DNA of 64,000 nucleotides. It comes from Saprolegnia diclina VS20. Taxonomy: Eukaryota; Oomycota; Saprolegniomycetes; Saprolegniales; Saprolegniaceae. Below the pieces are notes generated by a model. That model searched no databases. It was not told the origin of the DNA and worked only from the letters and a program-made list of their open reading frames with translations. Shown here in pieces: positions 54,959 to 64,000 of this stretch (position 1 is its first letter; every line of letters begins with the position of its first letter). The stretch lies in contig NW_008246099.1 of NCBI RefSeq assembly GCF_000281045.1, positions 378,077 through 442,076 on the forward strand, given 5' to 3'. A program made the position numbers and the translations under genes.

Positions 54959-56282
54959 ATGGCCGCCAAGATGCCCCCGATCCGCCACCTCGCGTCCGCG
55001 AGCTTCCGCCAGTGGATCGATGGCCTCGACGCCTTCCTCTTCGACTGCGACGGCGGTACGTACATCGCCTGTCTAGCGCATCGAGCGAACGGAAGCTGTA
55101 GTCCTCTGGCGCGGCAGCGCGGCCATTGAAGGCGCCAAGGAAGCCATCCAGCTTCTCCGGTCGCTCGGCAAGAAGGTCGTCTTCGTGGTATGTACTGCCT
55201 CGGCGAAGGTAGCATTTCTTTATAATCGCTGCGTAGACCAACAACTCGACCAAGTCCCGCGACACCTATGTTGACAAGCTCGGTACGCTCGAGACTTTGA
55301 GCCTGGCTCACAGCACGTCTAGCCGGTCAGGGCATTTCGGCCACCGTCGGCGACATTGTAACGTACGTCGTTCCACTGCGCGAGTTCTGTAGCTCACGTA
55401 CTAACTAGGTCGGCGTCGGCGTGCGCGGCGTACCTGCGCAAGCACGACGTGCAAGGCAAGGTCTATGTCGTTGGCGAGGTGCGTGCATCGTCATGGGATA
55501 CGATCGAGTGCGATGAATTCCTAATTGTAGGCGGGCTTGGCAGCTGAAGTCTCGGCCCAAGGCTTTGAGAACTTTGGTTTGGAGCACAATGGCAAGACCG
55601 AGGTCCCGACGCCGTTCGCGGTGGACCCTGCCGTCGGTGCCGTCGTAATTGGCCTCGACCGGTATCTTGTCCGCGTGTCTTGATCTACTGAATTGAGCGA
55701 ACGTCTGTAGTGCCATCTCGTACTACAAGCTGTCGTACGCTGCCGTCTCGATCCTCACCAACCCTGGCTGCAAGTTCTTTGCGACCAACACGTACGCCAA
55801 CCGCGTGATCGGCATCCGAGTCTAATGTATGGAGATAGAGACCCGACGTTCCCAGTCGATGGCGCCGTGCTGCCGGGTGGCGGGACTTGCGTTGCGGCCT
55901 TGGCCACGGCCGTTGGCCGGTACACCACCTTCGTTTTTATTCACAAGATGCAACGGATCCATCTAGTGCGCCTGACGCCGTGATCGGCAAGCCGTCGCAA
56001 GCGCTTCTGCAAACGATCTTGTCGACGCACAACCTCGATCCCGCGCGCACGTGCATGGTATGACGCGATCAATTGGGCGCTTGGTACGAGATGAACCAAT
56101 AGGTTGGCGACCGCCTCAACACGGACATTGAGTTTGGTCGGCTCGGCGGCCTTCGCACGCTCCTCGTCTTGACGGGTGTCACCGCGCCGAGTGAGATCGA
56201 GTACATTGAAAACGAGGCGCAGCGCCCCGACTTCTTCGTCGAGTCGATTGACGTGCTCAACCAGCTGGCCAAGAAGGAGTAA
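54959..56282 (+). CDS. HAD phosphatase, phosphoglycolate/4-nitrophenyl phosphatase type
   Basis: About ten exons from MAAKMPPIRHLASASFRQW. HAD motif I (FLFDCDG) is completed by intron splicing to VLWRG; motif II follows as VVFVTNNSTKSRDTYVDKL. Later exons give ASACAAYLRKHDVQGKVYVV and GEAGLAAEVSAQGFENFGLE, AISYYKLSYAAVSILTNPGC, ILSTHNLDPARTCM and the motif IV region VGDRLNTDIEFGRLGGLRTL. This is the class IIA HAD layout of phosphoglycolate phosphatase/PGP. Such enzymes remove phosphate from 2-phosphoglycolate or related metabolites; the true substrate cannot be told from sequence. The stop is 17 bp from the next gene's stop. Confidence 0.9.
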
Positions 56283-56299
56283 ATCGCCGCAAAACGTCT

Positions 56300-57826
56300 T
56301 TAGTTTGTACTCGGTTTCTTTAGTTGCGGAATCGCGGCACTAGCCTTGTTGATAAACGAAGCAAAGAGCGACGGCTTGGGCGGGGCGTCGGCGGCCACGG
56401 GCTTGGGCGGCGCTTTGGCTGACGTCTTCTGCGCTTTCGGAGGCTTGGGCTTCTGGGCTTTTTTCTCCACTGGAACCTTGGCGAGTTTTTGCCACACAGC
56501 CTTCTTGGGTCCATTTGTAGCGTGCGCCGATGCAGCCGCATCGTCATCCCGAGGCACCGGAAGGCGCACTGGTGCAGCGTCAGTCTTGCTGCGGCTCATA
56601 AACGAGGCGAAGAGTGACGTCTTGGTGGACGTGGCATCCACGCCACGCGACGGCACCTCGTACTTGGTCGCGACCTTCGGCTTGAGGTTGCGGACTGGTG
56701 ATGGAATGGCGTCTTCTGCAGCTGTATCGACCGCCTTGCGCTTCTTCGACGGCTTCTTGTCCTCGCTGGCCTTGGCCTTCTTTTGGGTTTTCTTGGCTGG
56801 TGCGGCGGCGCTGGTCTTTGCCTTCTTGGTTTTTTTGCTTGCCTCGACATCGTCGCCAGCCGGCACTGTGTCGGTAGTTACCGCTTTACGTTTCTTCACC
56901 TTGAGCTCGGTAGGGTGGGCTGCAGACGACGCTGGCGAGAGCGGTCCGACCTTCTCGGCCATCTTCTTTGCGAGACGGTCAAAAAAGCTGCTCGGCTTGT
57001 CCATCGGCGAGAGGACCTTCGCTACAGGTGCAGACTCCTTCAACTTGCGCTGCTTTGTTGGGACATTCTTGAGCGGGGAGACAACGTCATCGTCATCCAC
57101 ACTCTCGTCGAGTACTGTCAGGGCCTTCTTGCCCTTGCTCGCCTTCTTTGCAGGCACATCGCGTTTGGACGCGTTTGGAGACAAGGCTTCGGGCAGCGCC
57201 TTCTTCCTTGCCTTCTTTGGCCCATCGTTCGTCGGTGCAACCGCGTCAGCCAACGGTGCCCTGGACGTCTTTGTTGTCTTCTTTCGGCCCTTCGACGACT
57301 TTATCGAGGCGACAGGCTCGCGAGCAGGACTGGGTGGCGGGCTGTATTGGCGATACGGGTCATCGTTGTCATCCCAGTCGGCGCCACCGCCAAAGTCCAC
57401 CTCGGGCTCGTTGTCGACTGGCATCGGCACGGGCTGCTGGGGCGCAACAGCCTTGGATTTTGTTGCCGTCTTTGCACTTTGTTCGGCATGCTTGGCTGCT
57501 TCAGCCTGCTGCACGTCGCGCAGTCGCTGGCGCGCAGCTTCTTCGGCTGCGCGCTTTGCTTCTTGATCGGCGGTGCGCTTTGCTTCCTGGTCGGCTGCGC
57601 GCTTTGCTTCCTGGTCGGTTGTGCGCTTTGCTTCTTGGTCGGCTAAGCGTCGGGCCTCGATCTGACGGTGACGCTCGGCAGCCTCTTCTCGCTCTTGAAG
57701 TTCTCTTTGTTTACTGGCGTTGTTCTCGGCCTTTTCATCAAGCTTTGCAGCGAGAAAGACGGCGTTCGTTCGGACGGTATCGGCTTGCCGTGCCCGTACT
57801 GCGCGAAGACGCGCTTCCAATGCCAA
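56300..57826 (-). CDS. Lysine/alanine-rich nuclear-type protein with an ADQEAKR repeat
   Basis: A 508-aa single-exon protein from MALEARLRAVRARQADTVR. Residues 40-100 hold a coiled coil with four or five near-identical (A/T)DQEAKR units. The rest is disordered and very basic, with many KKxxK clusters (KRKAVTTDTV, KKTKKAKTSAAAPAKKTQKK) that look like nuclear localisation signals. Two short copies of a SLFASF(M/I) motif occur at about residues 405 and 490 (SLFASFMSRSK and SLFASFINKAS), a possible docking motif. An acidic patch (VDFGGGADWDDNDDPY) sits near residue 145. I do not recognise a family; the composition resembles chromatin- or nucleolus-associated proteins. The opposite strand is open for 406 codons as a shadow. 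Confidence 0.7.
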   Translation of the reverse strand: MALEARLRAVRARQADTVRTNAVFLAAKLDEKAENNASKQRELQEREEAAERHRQIEARRLADQEAKRTTDQEAKRAADQEAKRTADQEAKRAAEEAARQRLRDVQQAEAAKHAEQSAKTATKSKAVAPQQPVPMPVDNEPEVDFGGGADWDDNDDPYRQYSPPPSPAREPVASIKSSKGRKKTTKTSRAPLADAVAPTNDGPKKARKKALPEALSPNASKRDVPAKKASKGKKALTVLDESVDDDDVVSPLKNVPTKQRKLKESAPVAKVLSPMDKPSSFFDRLAKKMAEKVGPLSPASSAAHPTELKVKKRKAVTTDTVPAGDDVEASKKTKKAKTSAAAPAKKTQKKAKASEDKKPSKKRKAVDTAAEDAIPSPVRNLKPKVATKYEVPSRGVDATSTKTSLFASFMSRSKTDAAPVRLPVPRDDDAAASAHATNGPKKAVWQKLAKVPVEKKAQKPKPPKAQKTSAKAPPKPVAADAPPKPSLFASFINKASAAIPQLKKPSTN

Positions 57827-58077
57827 ACAGTGCAGATCGAAGGCCCTGCGCTCGCATCGCGCGTCGAAGACGAGCCGCTACATCGTCGCATCAGCTTGAC
57901 CACCCGAGAGATGGGCCACATGTACCTCGGCCCGTCCGATCTCAACCGCCGCGCTGCTCATCCAGTCTCCGCTCAAAAGCCTCGTTTAACCGGATTTTCT
58001 GGCTCTTCCGACTAGGTCCGAAAGCGAACTTAACTGAAGGAGGTCGCTCGAGTTTGGATCTTCACAGCCGCTTCACG

Positions 58078-58968
58078 ATGGGCACCGTCGAGTCCAAGGC
58101 GACGCTTGTGCCGCCCTTTGAGCGCATGTCCGAATGTACATATGTCCTCGTATCGTAATATATGAAAGGTGATAATGGGCTAGGGAACCTCACGCGGGTC
58201 GAGAAGCTGCTCAGCGACTACTTGGCGAAAGACTTGGACTTTGGGCTCGACTATCACGGATTGAGTTTGCTCCTGGATGGCGACAAGGAGTGGAGCGAGC
58301 GCATCATCAAGGCTTTTGGCAGCCAAAATGGCTTGTACGACTGTGCTTTGTTGTAGAAGCGGAACATACGTGCGCGTAGAATCAACGTGCTTTCGTTCAT
58401 CACTGGCGCCTGCCTCGTCGTGAGCGCGACGCCCGAAGAGAAAGCTGCGCGTAGACTGCAAGTTGTACGCCACAGAAGACTCACGACTGTGACACCTTAG
58501 TCTGCTTCAAGGCCTTTGACTTTAGCGGCACGGGCTCCATCTCAATGGACGAGACGGTACGCCCTTGTGGACCTCGTCACCTCACCAACTGACATAGACA
58601 ATTCTCTTTCTCTGTGCGCTGCGTGGGTACAGCGTCATGCTGGGACTCGGCGCAACGCCCGCCGACGACGCCATGGAGGCGTGCGCGCTTGAAGTCTTTA
58701 AACTCGTATCTTGCGGCATGGCGACGGTGGGCTCACATGCTTCGTGTAGTGTGAAAAGGACAACTACAGCAAAATCACCAAAGATGATTTTTTGCTGTGG
58801 GCGACCAAGAAAGTAGCCGTCGACCATGCCAATGGTCTTTCCAGCGACAACATTCTCGGTGCCTTTGGCCTTGGGCCATCTCCAGCAACTGGCAAGACAG
58901 TCGCGGCCTCTCCTCGAGACGCCGACCGCACTGAAGTCAGCACACCGACAAGTACGAGTGCCGAGTAA
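58078..58968 (+). CDS. EF-hand calcium-binding protein
   Basis: Six exons from MGTVESKATLVPPFERMSE. Exon 2 gives WNLTRVEKLLSDYLAKDLDF, exon 3 LINVLSFITGACLVVSATPE, exon 4 CFKAFDFSGTGSISMDET and exon 5 ILFLCALRGYSVMLGLGATP; exon 6 gives CEKDNYSKITKDDFLLWATK, ending in a serine/threonine tail. The DFSGTGSISMDE loop fits the canonical 12-residue EF-hand with ligands at positions 1, 3, 5, 7 and 12. A second loop near EKDNYSKITKDDF is partly canonical. The N-terminal MGTVES could be a myristoylation signal. Calcium sensing is likely; the partner is unknown. One internal junction (the 47-nt intron before INVLSF) is inferred from phase. Confidence 0.72.
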
Positions 58969-59200
58969 GGCGAACAGAGTACCAGCATGCGCGCCTACAA
59001 ATTTCCAGCGAATCAACTGGAATCTGATGTGATGGAAATGAATGGGCAAAAGATTGCGCCAACTCGGTGCATATCGTCGCATCCGTTGTCTATTGAAGCT
59101 AATGCATCGTACGGTATGTTGAAGCAGGGCTAACAAGCTTGAGCGAGGACCCGTTGTCATCGACGCCCTTCGTGTCACCGACAATCCGCGGCGGGACGTC

Positions 59201-60000
59201 TTAAGTGTCGGCTGATTTCGGGCGGGCAACAATGTAGTACGTTGTACCGAAGTGAAAACGGTGTATGGTCTCGATGTGGAGGCCCGCATCGGCCACGATC
59301 TGCAGGATGTCCCGATTCCAGAGACAGCCCCAGCGCTCGGCGTGCTTGGCGGCAAACTTGTCGAGGACGTACGAGAGCCAATCGTAGTGGCTGCGCCCGT
59401 GCTCGAGGAGCAGGATCTTCCCGCCATTTTTCTTGCACACGCGCTGCATCTCGGCTAGCATGACGTCGGGGTGGTCGACGCTGCACAGTGCAAACGTGTC
59501 GATCACCGTGTCGAAAGAGTCGGTCGGCAAGTTCAAGGCCTCTGCGCTCATGACAGCAGTCTTCATGTTGGCGCGAAGGTTTGAGCGCTCAATTTGAGCG
59601 AGCATGCTAGCGCTAAGATCGGTAAGTAGCACGTCAGCCTCTGGCGCGTAGTAGGGCAGGTTGCGGCCCGTGCCAGCCGCCACCTCCAGGATGGACCCTT
59701 GAGCATGCTTCAGGAGGAAGCGCCGCATGAGACCAATGCCAGCCATGGTTTCGTCCGTGCCAATCTCTACGTCAACATACACGCGTCGGTGAGCCGAGGA
59801 AGGCAAAAGGTACACAGAAGCAGCAACCCACCTTGATCGTACTGGGCCGAGTTGCGGTCGAAACGAGCTTGGCGCTCAGCGTCTGAGATGTGATTTTCCA
59901 TGTCCTTGCTCGGGTCATACATGTACACGTACGCGGCGAGCACGCCGGCGCCATAGACCGTAAGACCTCCTGCCGCCAAAGCTGCCTTCTTGAGCGCCAT
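59201..60000 (-). CDS. Membrane-anchored methyltransferase, Oms1-like
   Basis: Two exons joined by a 65-nt GTGGGT...CGTAG intron (phase 1), about 244 aa. Residues 5-30 form a membrane anchor (AALAAGGLTVYGAGVLAAYV). The catalytic part contains SILEVAAGTGRNLPYYAP (SAM motif I), DVLLTDLSASMLAQIERSN, a SFDTVIDTFALCSVDHPDVM block and a C-terminal GGKILLLEHGRSHYDWLSYV. This is the class I methyltransferase fold as in yeast Oms1 and related mitochondrial inner-membrane proteins. The substrate is unknown. The start at 60000 gives the anchor; a TCCGGATA motif lies 11-18 bp upstream of it. Confidence 0.82.
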
Positions 60001-60755
60001 GATGTGGCTGTCCGGATATGCTCGATTGGATTACGCAGTCGCCCATGAAAGTTCAAAATCACCCAATTCGTCCTCTCCTGGACTGCTCTGCGTCAGCAGA
60101 CCGTCGAGTGTCGAGGCTCATGCAACGACGCACGCGTACTCGTCCATTATATATCAGCAACTTTGAAGTCGTTCTGTGGGAAGCAGCCTCACGGTGCTGT
60201 TTTCGAATGACTCAGCGTCTCAACCAACCAGCGTGCAAATGAGGTACCACACATCCTGTACGCGACTGTGTACCGTTCTTGTCATCGGATGAGTGTCGAC
60301 GAGTCGACTACAGTGCGTATATATGTATAGCTTGTGGCAGCTCGTTGAGGCTCGCTGTAGCTCGCAGGAGAACGACTCGAATATTGTTGTCTGGATGATC
60401 TGCGCGCCAAGGTTGCGTGTGTTTAACGTACTGCGGACCGCGACGTTTTGGAGGGAACGCCTCCGAGTGGCTCACGAGAGGCGACGTCCCACTCTCACGC
60501 CAAATTGGGTATTTTGTGCCTAACTAGGACAAAATATGCGAACCGCCGGTTTGAGTGGTGTGTGTGGTGAAACCACTGCGGCCATCGCAACTTGATTCCC
60601 TCTTTCTTTGAATAAGATTCGCTCTTCTCAGGCGTATTTTATTGGCCAGCTGTACTGTGTAAACTCATATCCCGTACAAACCCATATTTCTATTCCGATT
60701 GGCGCAGCCGTTTGCTCGGCAAGGATCGCCTGGGCCATTTATCTTTTTGAGCAAC
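60001..60755. other. Divergent intergenic region between the methyltransferase and CTP synthase
   Basis: About 755 bp. I see several open frames of 60-80 codons but no gene. It presumably carries the CTP synthase promoter. Confidence 0.35.
60011..60018. promoter_or_regulatory. TCCGGATA motif upstream of the Oms1-like gene
   Basis: An exact TCCGGATA 11-18 bp before the minus-strand ATG at 60000, the closest of the set to its start codon. Confidence 0.35.
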
Positions 60756-62465
60756 ATGAAGTATCTGGCAGTCACGGGCGGCACGGTCTCGGGCCTCGGG
60801 AAGGGCATCACGATCTCCAGCATCGGCGTCGTCCTCAAGGCCTGCGGCCTCCGCGTCACCTCGGTCAAGATCGACCCGTACCTTAACTGCGACGCTGGCA
60901 CTATGAGCCCCTTTGAGCACGGCGAAGTCTTTGTCCTTGACGACGGCGGCGAAGGCGATCTCGATCTTGGCAACTATGAGCGCTTCCTCAACATCACGCT
61001 CACCAAGGACCACAACATCACGACGGGCAAGGTCTACAGCCAGGTCATCCGCCAAGAGCGCCGCGGCGACTACCTCGGCAAGACGGTCCAAGTCGTGCCG
61101 CACGTCACGGACGCGATCCAGTCGTGGATCGAGCGCGTCGCGCAGATCCCGGTCGAAGGCGACGACAAGCCCGCGGACGTGTGCCTCATCGAAGTCGGCG
61201 GCACAGTCGGCGATATCGAGTCGATGGTGTTCCTCGAGGCCCTCCGCCAGTTCCAGTTCCGCGTCGGCGTCGAAAACTTTTGCCTCGTGCACGTCTCGCT
61301 TGTGCCTGTCATGGGCACGGTCGGCGAGCAAAAGACTAAGCCAACGCAGCATGCGATCAAGGAGCTTCGCAGCGCGGGCCTCACGCCGGACGTCATTATT
61401 TGCCGCGCGTCGTCGCAGCTCGAGCCCGCAACGAAGGCCAAGATTGGCATGTTTTGCCAGGTCTCGCAGAACCACGTGCTCAGCGTCCATGACGTGAGCA
61501 ACATCTACCACGTACCGTTGCTCCTCGCCAAGCAGGGTGCTGCGTCGATCTTGCTCTCGAAGCTCCAGATGATGCACAAGTTTGCTGAGCCGGATCTCGC
61601 TGCGTGGTCGGCCATGGCGCACCGCGTCGACAACTACGACAAGCTTGTCAAGATCGCGCTTGTCGGCAAGTACACGGGTCTCCAAGACTCGTACTTGAGC
61701 GTCATCAAGGCCCTCAAGCACGCGTCGATGCGCTGCAACCACGACCTCGAGATCGAGTGGATCGAGTCGGTCGACCTCGATACGGTCTCCAAGGTCTCGG
61801 AACCCGAGAAGTATGCAGCTGCGTGGGCCAAGCTCAAGTCGTGCCAGGGTATCGTCGTTCCCGGCGGTTTCGGCGACCGCGGCGTCGATGGCAAGGTTGT
61901 CACGGCGCAATACGCCCGCGAAAACAAGATTCCGTACCTCGGTATCTGCCTCGGCTTCCAGGTCGCGACCATCGAGTACGCGCGCAACGTGCTCGGCTGG
62001 AAGAACGCCAACTCAGGCGAGTTTGACGAGTTCACGGACAAGAAGGTCGTCGTGTTCATGCCGGAAATCAACCCGAACGAGATGGGTGGTACGATGCGCT
62101 GTGGTGCCCGGTCGACCGCGCTCGAGACGCCCAAGTCGGGCAAGCGCTCGCTCGCGTCGTACTTGTACCAGAACAAGCCCGAGATCCTCGAGCGCCACCG
62201 CCACCGGTACGAGATCAACCCCGACTTTGTCGCCGACCTCGAAGGCGCTGGTCTTCAGTACGTTGGCCGCGGCGACAAGGGTCTCCGCATGCAGATCGCC
62301 GAACTCGATCGCGATGTGCACCCGTTCTACTTTGGCACGCAGTATCACCCCGAATTCAAGACGCACCCGAACGACCCGAGCCCGCCGTTCTATGGTCTCC
62401 TCCTCGCGGCCACGGGCGGCCTCGACGCGTACATGAAGGATTGCGACAAGCGCTTCGCTGCCTAA
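60756..62465 (+). CDS. CTP synthase (glutamine-hydrolysing)
   Basis: A 569-aa single-exon enzyme from [20 protein letters not shown]; an upstream in-frame ATG at 60699 gives an unlike extension. The synthase domain (about 1-270) carries [30 protein letters not shown] and [20 protein letters not shown]. The glutamine amidotransferase domain (about 300-560) carries [19 protein letters not shown] with the nucleophile cysteine, and the catalytic His/Glu pair in [13 protein letters not shown]. It converts UTP to CTP using ATP and glutamine in the cytosol and can polymerise into filaments. The absence of introns contrasts with most neighbours. It is followed by about 340 bp without a gene. Confidence 0.97.
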   Translation: MKYLAVTGGTVSGLGKGITISSIGVVLKACGLRVTSVKIDPYLNCDAGTMSPFEHGEVFVLDDGGEGDLDLGNYERFLNITLTKDHNITTGKVYSQVIRQERRGDYLGKTVQVVPHVTDAIQSWIERVAQIPVEGDDKPADVCLIEVGGTVGDIESMVFLEALRQFQFRVGVENFCLVHVSLVPVMGTVGEQKTKPTQHAIKELRSAGLTPDVIICRASSQLEPATKAKIGMFCQVSQNHVLSVHDVSNIYHVPLLLAKQGAASILLSKLQMMHKFAEPDLAAWSAMAHRVDNYDKLVKIALVGKYTGLQDSYLSVIKALKHASMRCNHDLEIEWIESVDLDTVSKVSEPEKYAAAWAKLKSCQGIVVPGGFGDRGVDGKVVTAQYARENKIPYLGICLGFQVATIEYARNVLGWKNANSGEFDEFTDKKVVVFMPEINPNEMGGTMRCGARSTALETPKSGKRSLASYLYQNKPEILERHRHRYEINPDFVADLEGAGLQYVGRGDKGLRMQIAELDRDVHPFYFGTQYHPEFKTHPNDPSPPFYGLLLAATGGLDAYMKDCDKRFAA

Positions 62466-62803
62466 GTTAGAAGACTAGCGTAGACATACGATGATGAACC
62501 ATGGATATACACACCTACCCGTCCTCGATCCGTGTAGTAACCCACCATCTTAATTTATTCGATTATTTATCAGCCCGAATCCCTCTTATTTTTTACAGCG
62601 AATCCGCTCGCCCCAAGCACCAAGCGCACGCATCTCGGCTTGTCACGAGCACCTTGGTGCAGGGCGTCATCCCGTCTTGTCGGACATTTGAGCCAAGATC
62701 TGGGCCCGAGAATGCATGTCATCGAGCTAGGTGACGTGGAACTAGCCAACGGCCTTTCGTACTTATCGGGATTCCATTTTGCGGAAGCCAATATCTTCCG
62801 ACG
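62466..62803. other. Intergenic region, no gene seen
   Basis: About 340 bp, AT-rich at its start; an overlapping minus-strand frame is a shadow. Confidence 0.3.
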
Positions 62804-64000
62804 ATGGAAGCGCTCTTGGCCGACGAAGAGAACCAGTCCCGGCGTACGTTCTGCCAGCTCTCCTTCGGGACGATCTACGACAATGCGGAGCGGGGCCAGA
62901 CGTCCGTGTCCAACCTGCTCCACTTCTTTGAGCGGCAGAGCGCAGCCCAGCGCAAGCATGCTGAAACTATGCTCGAGTACGTGAACGACGTCTTCAAGCC
63001 CACGGAGACCAATGGCATTGGCGAGCTCCCGGCCTATGAAGAGCAAGGCACGAGCATTAAGCGTACGCTTGGCCAGCTGCAGCAGTATGCGCTGGCACTC
63101 CACACGCAGCAGCTCGTTTGGACGCAGGTCGTGGACGAGCATGTCACGCGCCCGCTCTCGTCGCTGCAGTCAGCATCGAGCAGCTACATTCAAACCCTCG
63201 AGAACGAGATTGTGCGCGTGAACGAAGAGTATTCGATGGTACAAGCCATGCAGATCAAGGTAATGCGACACTGGAGGAGTATGGTTCAATCCCCCGACCA
63301 GGTCAACGACGCTTTTACGGAAGCGAAGCGCCATGTTGCCGACGCCAAGGCCCAGCAGCGCCGTGCGCTGCACGTATGCTATTCTATTACACGAATATCT
63401 GTCTGTCTAAAGGCACAGCGTAGGAGATTGGTGTCCCGTCGTTCGAGCTGCAGCGGCTCGCTGCGCGTGTGACCAAGTGCGAGCGTGCGCTTCGCGAAGC
63501 GAACGAGGAGAAGGTTGCAACGAAGAAGCTTCTTCTCGCCAAGATCATCGCTCGCGACGAGATGGCCATGGCCGTCAGCGTCGCGTACCAACGCGCAGAG
63601 GAAGAGCGCATGGACCAGATCGCGTCGTGCCTCAAGATGTGGGTTTCGGTCGAGCGAGACCAACTGAAGTTCCGCGAAGCCCAATTGCGCGCAATGGACG
63701 AGCTAACGACGCGCCTCGACCGGTCTGCTGATCTGCAGTTGCTCATCCACGTGCGCGCTTGATGGTGATCTACCGCCTCGTCATGACTTGCCACGTAGAA
63801 CCGTCAAAACCCGGACAATTTGCATTTCCAAGGAAAAGCGCTCTCGATCTTGGAGTGGCACTGGGAGCGCGAGCTGCCTCAAGCGGCAACGACGACCACG
63901 GACGATCCATTGGACGAAGACGAGCTTGACGCGGCGACCATTACAGCTGCTGCGCCGTCGCTACCGTCCGTCCAAGACAGCCTCTCGCGTCTGTTCGAGT
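62804..64000 (+). CDS. F-BAR-like domain protein (3' end beyond the window)
   Basis: Starts MEALLADEENQSRRTFCQLS. The first exon gives FGTIYDNAERGQTSVSNLLH then FFERQSAAQRKHAETMLEYV, the start of an FCH/F-BAR domain, and continues as helices (LQQYALALHTQQLVWTQVVD). Later exons add VNDAFTEAKRHVADAKAQQR, EIGVPSFELQRLAARVTKCE and NRQNPDNLHFQGKALSIL, with an acidic threonine-rich stretch (ATTTTDDPLDEDELDAA) reaching the window end. F-BAR proteins bend and bind membranes in endocytosis or cytokinesis. The gene is truncated by the window, not by mutation. Confidence 0.75.

Noticed and set aside
56346-57566. A 406-codon plus-strand frame opposite the lysine-rich protein
   Set aside because: Phenylalanine/serine/alanine-rich mirror of lysine/alanine codons, without recognisable features.
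60690-61910. A 406-codon minus-strand frame opposite CTP synthase
   Set aside because: Shadow of a highly conserved gene with strong codon bias; aspartate/leucine/arginine-rich without motifs.

Overview
The window is a gene-dense piece of a eukaryotic nuclear genome, most likely an oomycete and probably a saprolegnian water mould. This is inferred from gene content and architecture, not from a database search. Genes are 17-500 bp apart on both strands. Most are cut by very short introns, usually 33-60 nt, with GTACGT-like donors, acceptors that almost always end in TAG, and sometimes a CTAAC/CTGAC branch-like sequence. I found no tRNA, rRNA or CRISPR array and no intact mobile element.

Layout. 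0.9-5.7 kb: a tetraspan membrane protein, an unrecognised protein, a seven-repeat WRKY19-type zinc-finger protein and an AN1+C2H2 stress-associated-type zinc-finger protein. 6.4-14.3 kb: a tandem family cluster with one DUF1769-PH-DUF547 protein, two short DUF1769-only paralogues, and between them two related basic proteins ending in a CxxC...CxxC knuckle. 14.7-17.0 kb: a two-repeat Myb/SANT protein and a HEAT-like helical protein. 17.0-24.5 kb: three Mrs2/CorA-type Mg2+ transporter genes around a protein-L-isoaspartate methyltransferase-like gene; the third transporter has an apparent one-base frameshift. 25.0-31.6 kb: a kinesin-8-like motor, a tail-anchored protein, complex I subunit NDUFS4, a small secreted sushi-domain protein and an unrecognised helical protein. 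32.0-42.6 kb: a WW-domain/pseudokinase fusion, the ribosome-assembly factor PNO1, a torsin/ClpB-like AAA+ ATPase, a probably N-myristoylated CaM-kinase, a DHHC palmitoyltransferase and proteasome subunit alpha-2. 42.7-53.3 kb: a large unrecognised protein, a zinc-finger/uracil phosphoribosyltransferase fusion, an IQ-motif disordered protein and an unrecognised acidic protein. 53.3-64 kb: a SMYD-like SET protein, a HAD phosphatase of the phosphoglycolate phosphatase type, a lysine-rich protein, an EF-hand protein, an Oms1-like membrane-anchored methyltransferase, CTP synthase, and an F-BAR-like protein that runs off the window.

Most genes are unrelated housekeeping genes, so no single operon-like system is evident. 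UPRT and CTP synthase both act in pyrimidine nucleotide supply but lie 12 kb apart. The best leads are: (1) a palindromic TATCCGGATA-type motif upstream of several start codons; (2) a zinc-finger-UPRT fusion; (3) a WW-pseudokinase fusion; (4) a 5-nt micro-exon that completes the DHHC catalytic motif; and (5) the Mrs2 cluster, which shows intron loss, a probable GC-AG intron and a frameshift. Exon joins were built by hand from splice signals and reading frame. They are proposals, though most keep frame through to a plausible stop and restore family motifs.
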